Shown here: piece after piece, positions 1 through 8,348 of the stretch
Layout: each line of letters begins with the position of its first letter
Position numbering within the stretch: the stretch's first letter is position 1
DNA from: Sporosarcina ureae
Lineage (GTDB): Bacteria; Bacillota; Bacilli; Bacillales_A; Planococcaceae
Direction of reading: 5' to 3'
DNA: 64,000 bases
Assembly (NCBI RefSeq): GCF_002109325.1
Contig: NZ_CP015348.1
Coordinates: forward strand, 2,295,501 to 2,359,500
Made by a program: the position numbers and the translations under genes
The notes under the pieces: generated by a model
Told to the model about the DNA's origin: nothing
The model's input: the letters and a program-made list of their open reading frames with translations, nothing else
Database searches by the model: none

Positions 1-2
1 TC

Positions 3-98
3 GTCATCGTTCTGTCTACGTGGGGGTTGTATTACTACTTACGAAAGAAACATTGGATCGGTAGCGTATTGAACAGCTCGAAGGATAAGAATTTTTAG
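3..98 (+). CDS. C-terminal end of a membrane protein (partial)
   Basis: An open frame enters from the left edge and stops at TAG 96-98. The 31 visible residues begin with a hydrophobic stretch (VIVLSTWGLYYYL) and continue with a basic tail (RKKHWIG), which fits a last transmembrane helix with a cytoplasmic end. The start and most of the gene lie outside the window, so no family can be named. About 175 bases of non-coding sequence separate it from the next gene on the same strand. Confidence 0.5.
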   Translation, partial: VIVLSTWGLYYYLRKKHWIGSVLNSSKDKNF

Positions 99-274
99 TG
101 AGATAGGTTATCGATAGCGCATATAATTCTGCTTGCAGATAAATAGATTTTCTGGTTGGATTTATTTCCTTCTAGGACAGCGAATTGGGTCATTAGTGAA
201 AACAACGAGAAGTAAGGATTTTGCTGTTTTCACTTGCATCGGTATAACGAAAACACTTTTAGGGAGGAAATTCA

Positions 275-1069
275 TTGAAAATTTATGACCAGATGAAGCA
301 AGTGCTGGAAGGAAGAGAAGGGGATATTATTACCGCGGGTGATTTGAAGCGCGAACTTCAATTAATGCATGGTACAAATCCAAGTAGCGTAATTCCATCA
401 GATTTTTGCTATAACCGCTTTAATAATGGCATTACATTTACTAAACATCTATTCGTGTACCTAACGAAAAGTACGTATAAGTACATTGGAGAATATGCCA
501 AATACACAGGAATGATTTTCCACAAGTCAAAAAGCACGCAGGAAGAAGTAGTGATTGGGGAATGGAAGGATGGGGTGAAAACACTCTATCCAGCAGACTT
601 GCAGAATCGCGATACGATTAGTCCCGAACAGATTAAGAATTTGTATGAAGAATATATTCGTGTATTACGTTTTGAGTTACAAGTTTTGTCGTGCCAACCA
701 ACAGAATTGCGCCATCTGATTGGAAGGATTGGCGAATTGTATTGTGCCATGATGACGGACGGACAACTCGCCCGTGAAACGAATCAACATGGCTTCGACG
801 TAGTGAGCCAAGGGCGGTTGATTAGCGTCAAAACGACTGCTCAACAAAGTAATAGCTTTATAGTATTTAATAAGAATACGTTCGAGAAGTTCGACGACGT
901 ATTTGTTGTCCAATACCGCGATGATGACTTTCACATTCTGTACTATGGATCAAAAACGCTAGTCGAAGACATTGCGCGTACGTATAAAAATATGTATGAA
1001 GTGGATTTAGAGAAATTGAAGAAGTTAGATTGGGGGAAAGACTACAAAAGGATGATGAGTACAATTTAA
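275..1069 (+). CDS. Protein with DUF7225-like N-terminus and PD-(D/E)XK-like C-terminal domain
   Basis: A 264-residue soluble protein. The TTG start is chosen because AGGGAGG (261-267) sits at good spacing before it. The first ~55 residues, with IPSDFCYNRFNNGI, resemble a short N-terminal domain seen in many bacterial hypothetical proteins. Around residues 145-190 the pattern GRIGELY, then GFDVV, then ISVKTT gives an E...D...xVK arrangement like that of PD-(D/E)XK nuclease folds (a DUF6998-like region). This could be a nuclease-related or nucleotide-binding protein; activity is inferred only. It stands alone, followed by a hairpin terminator, about 2 kb before the candidate defence island. 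Confidence 0.6.
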   Translation: MKIYDQMKQVLEGREGDIITAGDLKRELQLMHGTNPSSVIPSDFCYNRFNNGITFTKHLFVYLTKSTYKYIGEYAKYTGMIFHKSKSTQEEVVIGEWKDGVKTLYPADLQNRDTISPEQIKNLYEEYIRVLRFELQVLSCQPTELRHLIGRIGELYCAMMTDGQLARETNQHGFDVVSQGRLISVKTTAQQSNSFIVFNKNTFEKFDDVFVVQYRDDDFHILYYGSKTLVEDIARTYKNMYEVDLEKLKKLDWGKDYKRMMSTI

Positions 1070-1099
1070 GTAGGTATCTTACATAATGATTTATTAAGG

Positions 1100-1130
1100 A
1101 AAGGTGCTATTGGCAAAATAGCACCTTTTT
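1100..1130. terminator. Hairpin terminator, probably bidirectional
   Basis: The stem AAAGGTGCTATT pairs with AATAGCACCTTT around a short loop and is followed by a T-run on the plus strand. It lies between two convergent genes and has A/T tracts on both sides, so it can serve both. Confidence 0.8.
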
Positions 1131-1153
1131 ATATTAACTATTTATATTTTACG

Positions 1154-2227
1154 TTATACATACTTCGATTCAATTAATGCCACAATCGCATCGCCCACTT
1201 CAATAGTCGAAGCACTACCACCTAAATCCGGTGTCAAGGCAGATTTCGTCACCAACAACTCTTCAATCGAATCCAACAACAACTTACCCAAATCTTCAAA
1301 TCCAAAGAAATCGAACATTTGACTAGCTGACCAAATAGCCGCCAACGGATTCGCAATATGCTGACCTGCAATATCCGGAGCCGATCCGTGAATCGGTTCG
1401 AACATAGAAGGGTACGTCTTTTCTGGATTAATATTCGCCCCAGCAGCCAGTCCCATTCCTCCAGCTAGTGCAGCGCCTAAATCCGTCAAAATATCGCCGA
1501 ATAAATTGGACGTAACGACCACTTCGAATCGTGCCGGATCTTTAATCATCAACATCGCAGCCGCATCGACCAGGTAGCTTGCCGTCTCCACATGCGGATA
1601 CTCTAGACTTACTTCTTCAAATACTTGATCCCAGAAGACCATCGAATAGTTCAATGCATTGGCTTTACTAATACTAGTCAGCGTCTTCCCAAGATCTGAT
1701 GCTGTCTCAAATGCATACCGAATGATCCGCTCTGTTCCTTTACGAGAGAACACCCCCGTCTGCAACACTACTTCCTCCGGCTTACCTTTAAACAACCAAT
1801 CACCAGCTCCAGCATATTCACCTTCACTGTTTTCACGGATGAACAACATATCAATCGTTTCCTTCGTTCCGTTATCAATAGGACAAGGCGCACCGTTCAA
1901 CAACTGGATGGGACGGATATTGACATATTGATCGAACTGTTTGCGAATGATCAATAGTAAATCCCATAACGAAATATGGTCAGGCACTCCAGGGAATCCG
2001 ACAGCGCCTAAATAGATCGCGTCAAATTTCTCGAGTTGCTCCATCCCGTCACTCGCCATCATTTGTCCATGCTCCAAGTAATACTCGCAGCCCCATGGGA
2101 AGTGGGTGAATTCGAATGAAAGCCGTCCGTCCAGTTCAGCTACACGTTTCATTACTTTGATGCCTTCGTCGATTACTTCTGGGCCGATTCCGTCTCCGGA
2201 GATTACGGCTATTTTGTAGGGGTTCAT
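1154..2227 (-). CDS. ycsA: Tartrate/D-malate dehydrogenase (isocitrate/isopropylmalate dehydrogenase family)
   Basis: 357 residues, the normal length for the beta-decarboxylating dehydrogenases of the TtuC/YcsA/DmlA branch. These oxidise D-malate or tartrate with NAD and a divalent metal. Visible marks are the N-terminal GDGIGPEVI, the substrate-loop region RENSEGEYAG (DmlA-type rather than LeuB-type), and the metal- and cofactor-binding C-terminal half with NLFGDILTDLGA and EPIHGSAPDIAG. It is a single-gene unit on the minus strand; no leu genes are nearby, which argues against LeuB. Exact substrate choice (tartrate versus D-malate) cannot be settled from sequence reading. Confidence 0.85.
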   Translation of the reverse strand: MNPYKIAVISGDGIGPEVIDEGIKVMKRVAELDGRLSFEFTHFPWGCEYYLEHGQMMASDGMEQLEKFDAIYLGAVGFPGVPDHISLWDLLLIIRKQFDQYVNIRPIQLLNGAPCPIDNGTKETIDMLFIRENSEGEYAGAGDWLFKGKPEEVVLQTGVFSRKGTERIIRYAFETASDLGKTLTSISKANALNYSMVFWDQVFEEVSLEYPHVETASYLVDAAAMLMIKDPARFEVVVTSNLFGDILTDLGAALAGGMGLAAGANINPEKTYPSMFEPIHGSAPDIAGQHIANPLAAIWSASQMFDFFGFEDLGKLLLDSIEELLVTKSALTPDLGGSASTIEVGDAIVALIESKYV

Positions 2228-2529
2228 TTGGTCACTCTTTTCTTTGTAATAGTGTAATTAATTTCAGGCTATCTTCTTAAAATTGGACTCTATAATTAGA
2301 CTTGTTCAATAAGCGTTTGGTACAAAAGTCCATTATAGAAGAAATCAACTTATTTCAGCTATTTTTATAAAAGCAGAAAAGCATTCATAGTATACAACAT
2401 CACTATGTATATAGAATAAATTGCGTTTAAAATAACTATTAATAATTATTGTTATAATCATAATTTACCTTATATAAAGGTATTCCACAAATGGGGTAGA
2501 TAATAAATCACTAGAAGGAATTGACTGTG
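2228..2529. other. AT-rich intergenic stretch
   Basis: About 300 bases without a credible gene, rich in A and T with several poly-T and poly-A runs. Apart from the ribosome binding site AGAAGGA at 2513-2519 for the next small gene I see no terminator, repeat or conserved site. It marks the left transition from ordinary composition into the AT-rich island. Confidence 0.5.
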
Positions 2530-2781
2530 ATGAAAAGTAATAAGCAATTAGTTGAAATAATATATGAACTAAATCAATTGGGAGGAGAGGCATCTCTCGG
2601 AGATATCAATGAAGTAATTAGATTAAGGAATAAAATAAATTTAACCATATATGCAGACTTTAATTCTATAATACGAAATACTATTTATAGGCATTCAAGT
2701 GATACAGACATTTTTGTTGAGATATTAGAATATCAGAATGACTTCTTTTATTCAATTGATGATAAAGGAAGTGGACGGTAG
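2530..2781 (+). CDS. Small winged-helix-like protein, resembling the N-terminal module of HNH endonucleases
   Basis: 83 residues from ATG 2530, preferred over TTG 2521 because AGAAGGA (2513-2519) is about 10 bases before the ATG. The pattern of alternating helices (LVEIIYELNQLGGEASLGDI), then IIRNTIYRHSSDTDIF, then DFFYSIDDKGSGR resembles the short DNA-binding region found ahead of HNH or restriction endonuclease domains. In those proteins a Trp often follows the last Gly-x-Gly; here the next codon is TAG, then AGG TTA TGT TAG. It may be a stand-alone module or the stump of a longer protein. Confidence 0.4.
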   Translation: MKSNKQLVEIIYELNQLGGEASLGDINEVIRLRNKINLTIYADFNSIIRNTIYRHSSDTDIFVEILEYQNDFFYSIDDKGSGR

Positions 2782-3040
2782 AGGTTATGTTAGTGTTAAT
2801 TACAGAATGTATAATTGCATAGACTAAGTATTTAAAAAAGTTTATGATATAAGGTGTACTAGGTAAATAGAAGCTATTATCCATATAGCAAATTTATTAG
2901 TAAATTTTGTAGGAAAATGCTCACTTTTATTATTTTTCTATCTAACATATTGATAAAACTTACAGCTGATAAATATAATGATACAATTTATGCTATTATA
3001 GACCTGTTTAAAGTATTTAATTTTACTAGGAGAGATATTC

Positions 3041-4660
3041 ATGGAATTAAAAAATCTTTTAAGTAGAGCAGACGAATATACTCTTCAACAAATGATGGGA
3101 TCTCAGACGGTTAAGATACTTCGTCTGTTAAAAGAAGGTTCACTTTACAATAGAGAATTGAAAGAACTTATTCTTCGTTTGCATAGTCCGTACTCATTAT
3201 TGCAGACTAAGGAGTATAGAGATTTGTTAATATATTTAATGAAGGAAGAAGAAGTAATAGCTTTAAGTGAAATCTTGGGCTTATATTCATCACGTGTTCC
3301 AGTAAGTCATATTTACGAAATTATCCAAAAGGCGAATTTCAGAGAAGGATCCCAAAGACAACAAAGATTATTTGGTTTCTTTAATGTTGAGTATCGTAAA
3401 GAAGAGAGTTTAGAAATGATTTCGGAATATGATGTTCAAGGAAATTACAGTTTATTTCCGCATCAAAGAGCAGCGGCTTTGAAAACTAATGAATTACTAT
3501 ACAAAGATAATAAAAGAGTGCTCTTGCATATGCCAACAGGTTCAGGTAAGACTAGAACTACTATGAATGTTATCTGTGACCACTTTAGAAGTAATGAGCC
3601 AACCGTTGTAATTTGGTTTGCTACAACCGAAGAATTATGTATTCAGGCCGCAGACGAGTTTTTAAAAGCGTGGTCTACTTTAGGTAATCGCTCTATAAAG
3701 GTTTATAACTTTTGGGGAAATAGCGATATAAATATTGAAGAAATTAATGAGGGATTTATAGTAGCAGGATTACCTAAAATGGTAAGTAGATTTAAAAGCG
3801 ATGATGGGAATAAATTTATATCGGAACTTGCTAAAAAGACTTCATTTATAATAATGGACGAAGCGCACCAAGCAATCGCACCTACTTATGAATTTCTACT
3901 TGAGACATTATTATCATTAGGGAAATCTAAATCTTTGCTAGGTCTAAGCGCAACGCCTGGAAGAACTTATAATAATATCGAAGAAGATATGAAGTTAGCA
4001 GTTTTCTTTTCGAGAACAAAAGTAAAGCTAGAGATTAAAGGATATGAGAATCCTGTTGATTTTCTGACGGAAAGCGGCTATTTATCAAAAGTGAATTATA
4101 AGCCTTTAGTATACGATGAGAATACTTTTTCGGAAGAAGAGAAAAACAAAATTTCGTTATCTAAAGATATGCCTCACGATATATTGACTAAACTTGCTGA
4201 GGACGAAAAGAGAAATTTACTTATAGTGAATGAAGCAATAAAGTTGTGTGCGAATCATAAAAGAATTATCTTATTTGCCCCTTCAGTACAAAGTTCAGAT
4301 ATGATTTCTTTTGTACTAGAATCACAAGGTATACACTCAAGATCTCTAACTGGTGAAACTGATAAAGTACAAAGACAAAAAATAATTAATGATTTTAAAA
4401 ATGATGAAAGCAAATCTAAAGTATTATGCAATTTTGGAGTTTTGACTACAGGCTTTGATGCTCCTACAACAAGCGCAGCAATAATTGGTAGACCAACCTT
4501 GTCTTTAGTTTTGTATAGTCAAATGGTTGGTAGAGCGATTAGGGGCATAAATGCAGGAGGTAATGAAGAAGCAGAAATTGTAACAATAGTAGATCAGGAC
4601 TTACCGGGATTTAGATCAGTATCAGAGGCATTTGAAAATTGGGAGGATGTTTGGTCATGA
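3041..4660 (+). CDS. DEAH-box superfamily 2 helicase (candidate defence gene)
   Basis: 539 residues. About 150 residues of unassigned N-terminus precede an SF2 helicase core: motif I PTGSGKT near residue 165, motif II DEAH at 273-276, motif III LSATPG near 310, and in the second RecA-like domain TTGFDAPTTSA and the motif VI sequence QMVGRAIRG near 493. This is the type III restriction/ERCC3-like (ResIII plus helicase C) arrangement without a fused nuclease. It expectedly uses ATP to move on DNA. It starts the first transcription unit of the AT-rich island, and its TGA stop overlaps the ATG of the next gene (ATGA), implying translational coupling. Confidence 0.85.
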   Translation: MELKNLLSRADEYTLQQMMGSQTVKILRLLKEGSLYNRELKELILRLHSPYSLLQTKEYRDLLIYLMKEEEVIALSEILGLYSSRVPVSHIYEIIQKANFREGSQRQQRLFGFFNVEYRKEESLEMISEYDVQGNYSLFPHQRAAALKTNELLYKDNKRVLLHMPTGSGKTRTTMNVICDHFRSNEPTVVIWFATTEELCIQAADEFLKAWSTLGNRSIKVYNFWGNSDINIEEINEGFIVAGLPKMVSRFKSDDGNKFISELAKKTSFIIMDEAHQAIAPTYEFLLETLLSLGKSKSLLGLSATPGRTYNNIEEDMKLAVFFSRTKVKLEIKGYENPVDFLTESGYLSKVNYKPLVYDENTFSEEEKNKISLSKDMPHDILTKLAEDEKRNLLIVNEAIKLCANHKRIILFAPSVQSSDMISFVLESQGIHSRSLTGETDKVQRQKIINDFKNDESKSKVLCNFGVLTTGFDAPTTSAAIIGRPTLSLVLYSQMVGRAIRGINAGGNEEAEIVTIVDQDLPGFRSVSEAFENWEDVWS

Positions 4661-6489
4661 ATAGAACTACTACAATAATAGATAATTCTTATGTTCCAGC
4701 GCATTTAGCGATAGAAGCTATGAGAGATAATGGGTATAAAAATACAGCATATGCGGTTGCAGAGCTTATAGATAACTCTATTCAAGCACAAGCTGATTAC
4801 GTTCAATTATTATGTAAAGAAGAAGAAATCATGGTGAATGATCGTAATATATCAAGATTAGATCAAATAGCAGTTTTAGATAATGGTATAGGAATGAGTG
4901 AAAATGTATTAAAATACTGTCTCCAATTTGGTAATGGAACAAGATTAGAGAAAAGTCAAAGAACCGGAATAGGTAGATTTGGAATGGGTCTTCCCGCTTC
5001 ATCAATATCACAGTGCAAAAGAGTTGATGTCTGGAGTTGGCAAGACGGTATAGAGAATGCAAAACATGTTTTTTTAGATATAGATGATATTAAACAAAGA
5101 AAAACAAATGAAATACCTGAAGTTTCTTCTACGCCAATTCCTGAATTATGGGTACAAAAAGGAGAGAAATTTGGTGAATCGGGTACATTAGTAGTCTGGA
5201 CTAATTTGGACAGAATGATGTGGACAAAAGGACAAACTCTTGTAAGTCATTCAGAGTTACTAATTGGTCGCATGTATAGAAAATTCTTACAAAACGAAGT
5301 TTTGCAAATTAACTTTACTATTTTTAATGATTCAAGAAGTACAAAGGAAGAAACTTTTGCATTGCCTAATGACCCACTTTATCTTATGGAAAACACTAGC
5401 TGTCCCGAACCTTATGATAAAGTACCTATGTTTGAACCGTATATGGGATTTGAAAATTATGAAAAGGTTTTTGAAATTCCGTATCAAGATGAGATTCATA
5501 AAGTATATGTTCGTTTAGCTCACGCTAAGAAAGAAGCCAGAGAAGGGCATAATGCTGGCTTAAGACCATATGGGAAACATGCGAGTAAAAACTTAGGAGT
5601 TTCAATACTGAGAGCGGGAAGGGAATTAGAGCTAGATGTAAGTTTAGTTAATAAAACAGAACCCACAGAAAGATGGTGGGGCGTCGAAATAGAATTTCCG
5701 CCATCGCTAGATGAACTTATGGGTGTCTCCAATAATAAACAGTCCGCCAGAAATTTAACTGACGTATTAAGCATGATGGAAGAAATTAAAAAAGAACAAG
5801 ATAAGGGTACTACACTAATAAAGATAATTGAACAGTACAAAGATGAAGAGGATCCGCGCGCGTCTTTAATAGAGATATGTGAATATGTAAATAGGAGAAT
5901 TACTAGTCATTTAAGAAAGACTATAAAAGGACAGAATCAAGGGAGTAAGCCTGACTTAAGACATAATGAAAATGAAAGAGTAGAAGCAACCGCAACCGAT
6001 GTTACTACTGGACGTAAAGAAAAAGGATATGTCGGAAAAAGTGATAGTTGTGAAAGTGAATCGGAAGAGAAAAGACATGCATTAATAAAGGAAGATTTAA
6101 TAGATAGTGGATTTGACGAAGAAAGTGCAGAAAAGTTCTCAAGTGAAATTATATCTAAAGACTCTAAGTACTCATTTATTGATTACGCTTTTGAAGGAGA
6201 TGCCTTTTTTAGTGTGAGAACAGGTGGTGGGAAAATAAATATATTATTGAATAAATCCCATCCTGCATATGAAAATCTTTTAGAAGTATTTAATGATAGT
6301 GAAGAAGAAAGTAGTGCAAATGAACTGCGAAAGAGGCTTAATAAGGCATCTGATGGATTAAAGTTATTATTAGCAGCGTGGGCAAGGTATGAGGATGAAA
6401 CGCCAGATGGGCCTCGACGTGATGATATTCAGAATGTTCGCCAAGACTGGGGGAGGTATTCAAAGGATTTTCTTAGAAGGCGAGATTGA
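4657..6489 (+). CDS. GHKL/MORC-like ATPase (candidate defence gene)
   Basis: 610 residues from ATG 4657, which overlaps the helicase stop; GGGAGG at 4641-4646 is its ribosome binding site. The N-terminal third has the Bergerat ATP fold: AVAELIDNSIQA (N box, residues ~33-44), DNGIGMS (~75-81) and TGIGRFGMGLPAS (~103-115), the motifs of Hsp90, MutL, histidine kinases and MORC proteins. The middle is probably an S5-like transducer domain; residues after ~430 are charged and of unknown fold. MORC/Hsp90-like ATPases recur in bacterial anti-phage loci. Only one base separates its stop from the next start region, so it sits within a helicase-ATPase-nuclease operon. Confidence 0.8.
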   Translation: MNRTTTIIDNSYVPAHLAIEAMRDNGYKNTAYAVAELIDNSIQAQADYVQLLCKEEEIMVNDRNISRLDQIAVLDNGIGMSENVLKYCLQFGNGTRLEKSQRTGIGRFGMGLPASSISQCKRVDVWSWQDGIENAKHVFLDIDDIKQRKTNEIPEVSSTPIPELWVQKGEKFGESGTLVVWTNLDRMMWTKGQTLVSHSELLIGRMYRKFLQNEVLQINFTIFNDSRSTKEETFALPNDPLYLMENTSCPEPYDKVPMFEPYMGFENYEKVFEIPYQDEIHKVYVRLAHAKKEAREGHNAGLRPYGKHASKNLGVSILRAGRELELDVSLVNKTEPTERWWGVEIEFPPSLDELMGVSNNKQSARNLTDVLSMMEEIKKEQDKGTTLIKIIEQYKDEEDPRASLIEICEYVNRRITSHLRKTIKGQNQGSKPDLRHNENERVEATATDVTTGRKEKGYVGKSDSCESESEEKRHALIKEDLIDSGFDEESAEKFSSEIISKDSKYSFIDYAFEGDAFFSVRTGGGKINILLNKSHPAYENLLEVFNDSEEESSANELRKRLNKASDGLKLLLAAWARYEDETPDGPRRDDIQNVRQDWGRYSKDFLRRRD

Positions 6490-6490
6490 T

Positions 6491-7405
6491 ATGAATAGTA
6501 TATTTCATTCGGAAGATATCTATCCATTTATAAAAGAAGAACTTCAGTCTGTTGAAACTGAATTACTAATTGTTTCGGCTTTTGTGAAGTTAAATGCTTT
6601 GAAGAGAATAGATTCTGACTTACAAACAACTAGGATAAATAAAAAGGTTTTAGTCAGATTTCGAAAAGAAGATATTCTTTATGGTAGCACTGATATAGAA
6701 TTAGTGAATTATTGTAAAGAGAATAATTGGGAACTGTTTATTGATGTAGATTTACATTCTAAAATATTTATATTTGATAAGCACAAATTTTGTATAGGTA
6801 GTGCTAATGTTACTTTATCTGGATTAGGACTTAAAGAAAATTCTAATATAGAGACCATAGTATATGGTAATCTTGATAATGCAGATTACTCAAACATCAT
6901 AACTTTCTTTGATAGAGCTACGACTATCAATGATGTGCTATACCAAAAGATGTTGTTCGAATTAGAAGAGTCTAAAAATCGAAATAGTGATGAAGAGCAT
7001 TTTACACTAGAATGGAGTAATGAAATAAAAAAAAGTTTAGTGAGAATTCCCGATAAGCTGTGGGTATCAGAACTATTATTCAGTATCTCTCCCTACGATA
7101 TGAATAGCCGTGACAGAGCCCTTTTAGGCTTGAGTTTAGAAGAGTCCTCAGATATCCAACTTGTTAGGGAGCGATTATTGAAGTTGAAGTGTTATAAATG
7201 GTTTATTAATGCTTTTGAAAGAGAAATATACTTCGGTAATTTATCGTCGAAATTGCATAATGCAATGATTGATAATCCAGAAATATATAGAAGTGAAGTA
7301 AAGGTCTTGCTTAGTAATTTATTAAATTGGATTAAGGAATTACAAATCGAAGAAGTTTTAGTTGATAGACCTAATTATTCCCAAAGAATTAGAAAGTTGG
7401 AATGA
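6491..7405 (+). CDS. Phospholipase D-like (single HKD) nuclease (candidate defence gene)
   Basis: 304 residues from ATG 6491, one base after the previous stop; an upstream in-frame extension only reads through the preceding gene. Residues ~85-115 carry HSKIFIFD (HxKx4D) followed by CIGSANVTLSGL, the catalytic HKD motif and the following GSxN. One HKD motif per chain implies a homodimeric active site, as in Nuc/BfiI-type nucleases. The C-terminal half is helical and unassigned. PLD-type proteins act as nucleases in several phage-defence systems, and this is the most likely effector of the operon. A palindromic terminator follows at once. Confidence 0.8.
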   Translation: MNSIFHSEDIYPFIKEELQSVETELLIVSAFVKLNALKRIDSDLQTTRINKKVLVRFRKEDILYGSTDIELVNYCKENNWELFIDVDLHSKIFIFDKHKFCIGSANVTLSGLGLKENSNIETIVYGNLDNADYSNIITFFDRATTINDVLYQKMLFELEESKNRNSDEEHFTLEWSNEIKKSLVRIPDKLWVSELLFSISPYDMNSRDRALLGLSLEESSDIQLVRERLLKLKCYKWFINAFEREIYFGNLSSKLHNAMIDNPEIYRSEVKVLLSNLLNWIKELQIEEVLVDRPNYSQRIRKLE

Positions 7406-7428
7406 AGTTATTTTTTAAAAATAACTTC
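7404..7428 (+). terminator. Palindromic terminator splitting the defence island
   Basis: GAAGTTATTTTT pairs perfectly with AAAAATAACTTC and is followed by TTCTTTTG. It overlaps the stop codon region of the PLD gene. It divides the island into two three-gene units. Confidence 0.7.
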
Positions 7429-7483
7429 TTCTTTTGGAAACACATCTACTGGACAACAGAACCAGTAAATAAGGAGTGGCAAA

Positions 7484-8341
7484 ATGGGGTACAATCAACA
7501 TCAAAGTTTTTACTTGAGAGATCGTTGGCTTAGTAAAGCTATTCGTAATACAGTCGAACAGCCATCCTTTTTATATGAAAAAGATGCATTTGAAAAAATT
7601 GGATTAGGTAAAAACATGGTTCAATCACTTAGGCATTGGGTTAAAGCTACAGGGGTAATGGAAGAGGATAGAAAGTCAAAAACATACGAGCTTACTGAGT
7701 TAGGCAAATGGGTAAAAGAACAAGATATTACAGTTCAACATTTTGAAACAGCAGCTTTATTACATTACTTTTTAGTCAAAGACAAAGAACCAAGTTCGAC
7801 GTGGTACTGGTTTTTTAATCTATTTTCTGAAACCGTAACAACAAAAGAAGAGATATTTACAGAATTATCACAGTGGGTACAAAGTGTAGAAACGCGTGTT
7901 GTCTCAGAGAACTCTATAAAGCGTGATGTAGACTGTTTAATAAGAATGTATACTGCAGGTGGAAATAACGAGGACCCTGAAGAGGTTACACTGAGTCCGT
8001 TATTTAAATTAGGCTTGTTAGTAGATCGTAATGGCACTATCTATAAGCGTGAACCTTCTATACCACGTGGACAATATGGGTTTTTACTCTATACATTATT
8101 AGTTTATTGTGAAGAAAACGATAGATATGAAATCGATATTGAGGAAATCATTGAGCAAGAAGGCATGTGGGGACGGGTATATAACCTATCCAGAGTCACT
8201 ATTGTAAATATACTCAATGATCTCACTCTGCATACTCAATATCCCATCGCTTTTATCCGTACAAATAACTTGGATATGCTCAGGGTACCAAGAGTAGACT
8301 CCAATAAGTTTCTATATGAAGTGCTGAAACTGAAAGGTTGA
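7484..8341 (+). CDS. DUF4007 family protein (candidate defence gene)
   Basis: 285 residues. The N-terminus shows the DUF4007 pattern: HQSFYLRDRWLSKAI, then GLGKNMVQSLRHWVKATGV, with a winged-helix-like region (YELTELGKWV) after it. The molecular role is unknown. The family is commonly seen beside PAPS-reductase-like and large ATPase genes in predicted defence loci, as here. The start at ATG 7484 follows AAGGAGTGG. Only 7 bases separate its stop from the next gene, so it opens the second transcription unit of the island. Confidence 0.75.
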   Translation: MGYNQHQSFYLRDRWLSKAIRNTVEQPSFLYEKDAFEKIGLGKNMVQSLRHWVKATGVMEEDRKSKTYELTELGKWVKEQDITVQHFETAALLHYFLVKDKEPSSTWYWFFNLFSETVTTKEEIFTELSQWVQSVETRVVSENSIKRDVDCLIRMYTAGGNNEDPEEVTLSPLFKLGLLVDRNGTIYKREPSIPRGQYGFLLYTLLVYCEENDRYEIDIEEIIEQEGMWGRVYNLSRVTIVNILNDLTLHTQYPIAFIRTNNLDMLRVPRVDSNKFLYEVLKLKG

Positions 8342-8348
8342 ATACATA

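Noticed and set aside
1154-2227. 3-isopropylmalate dehydrogenase (leuB)
   Set aside because: RENSEGEYAG-type substrate loop and absence of other leu genes favour the tartrate/D-malate branch.
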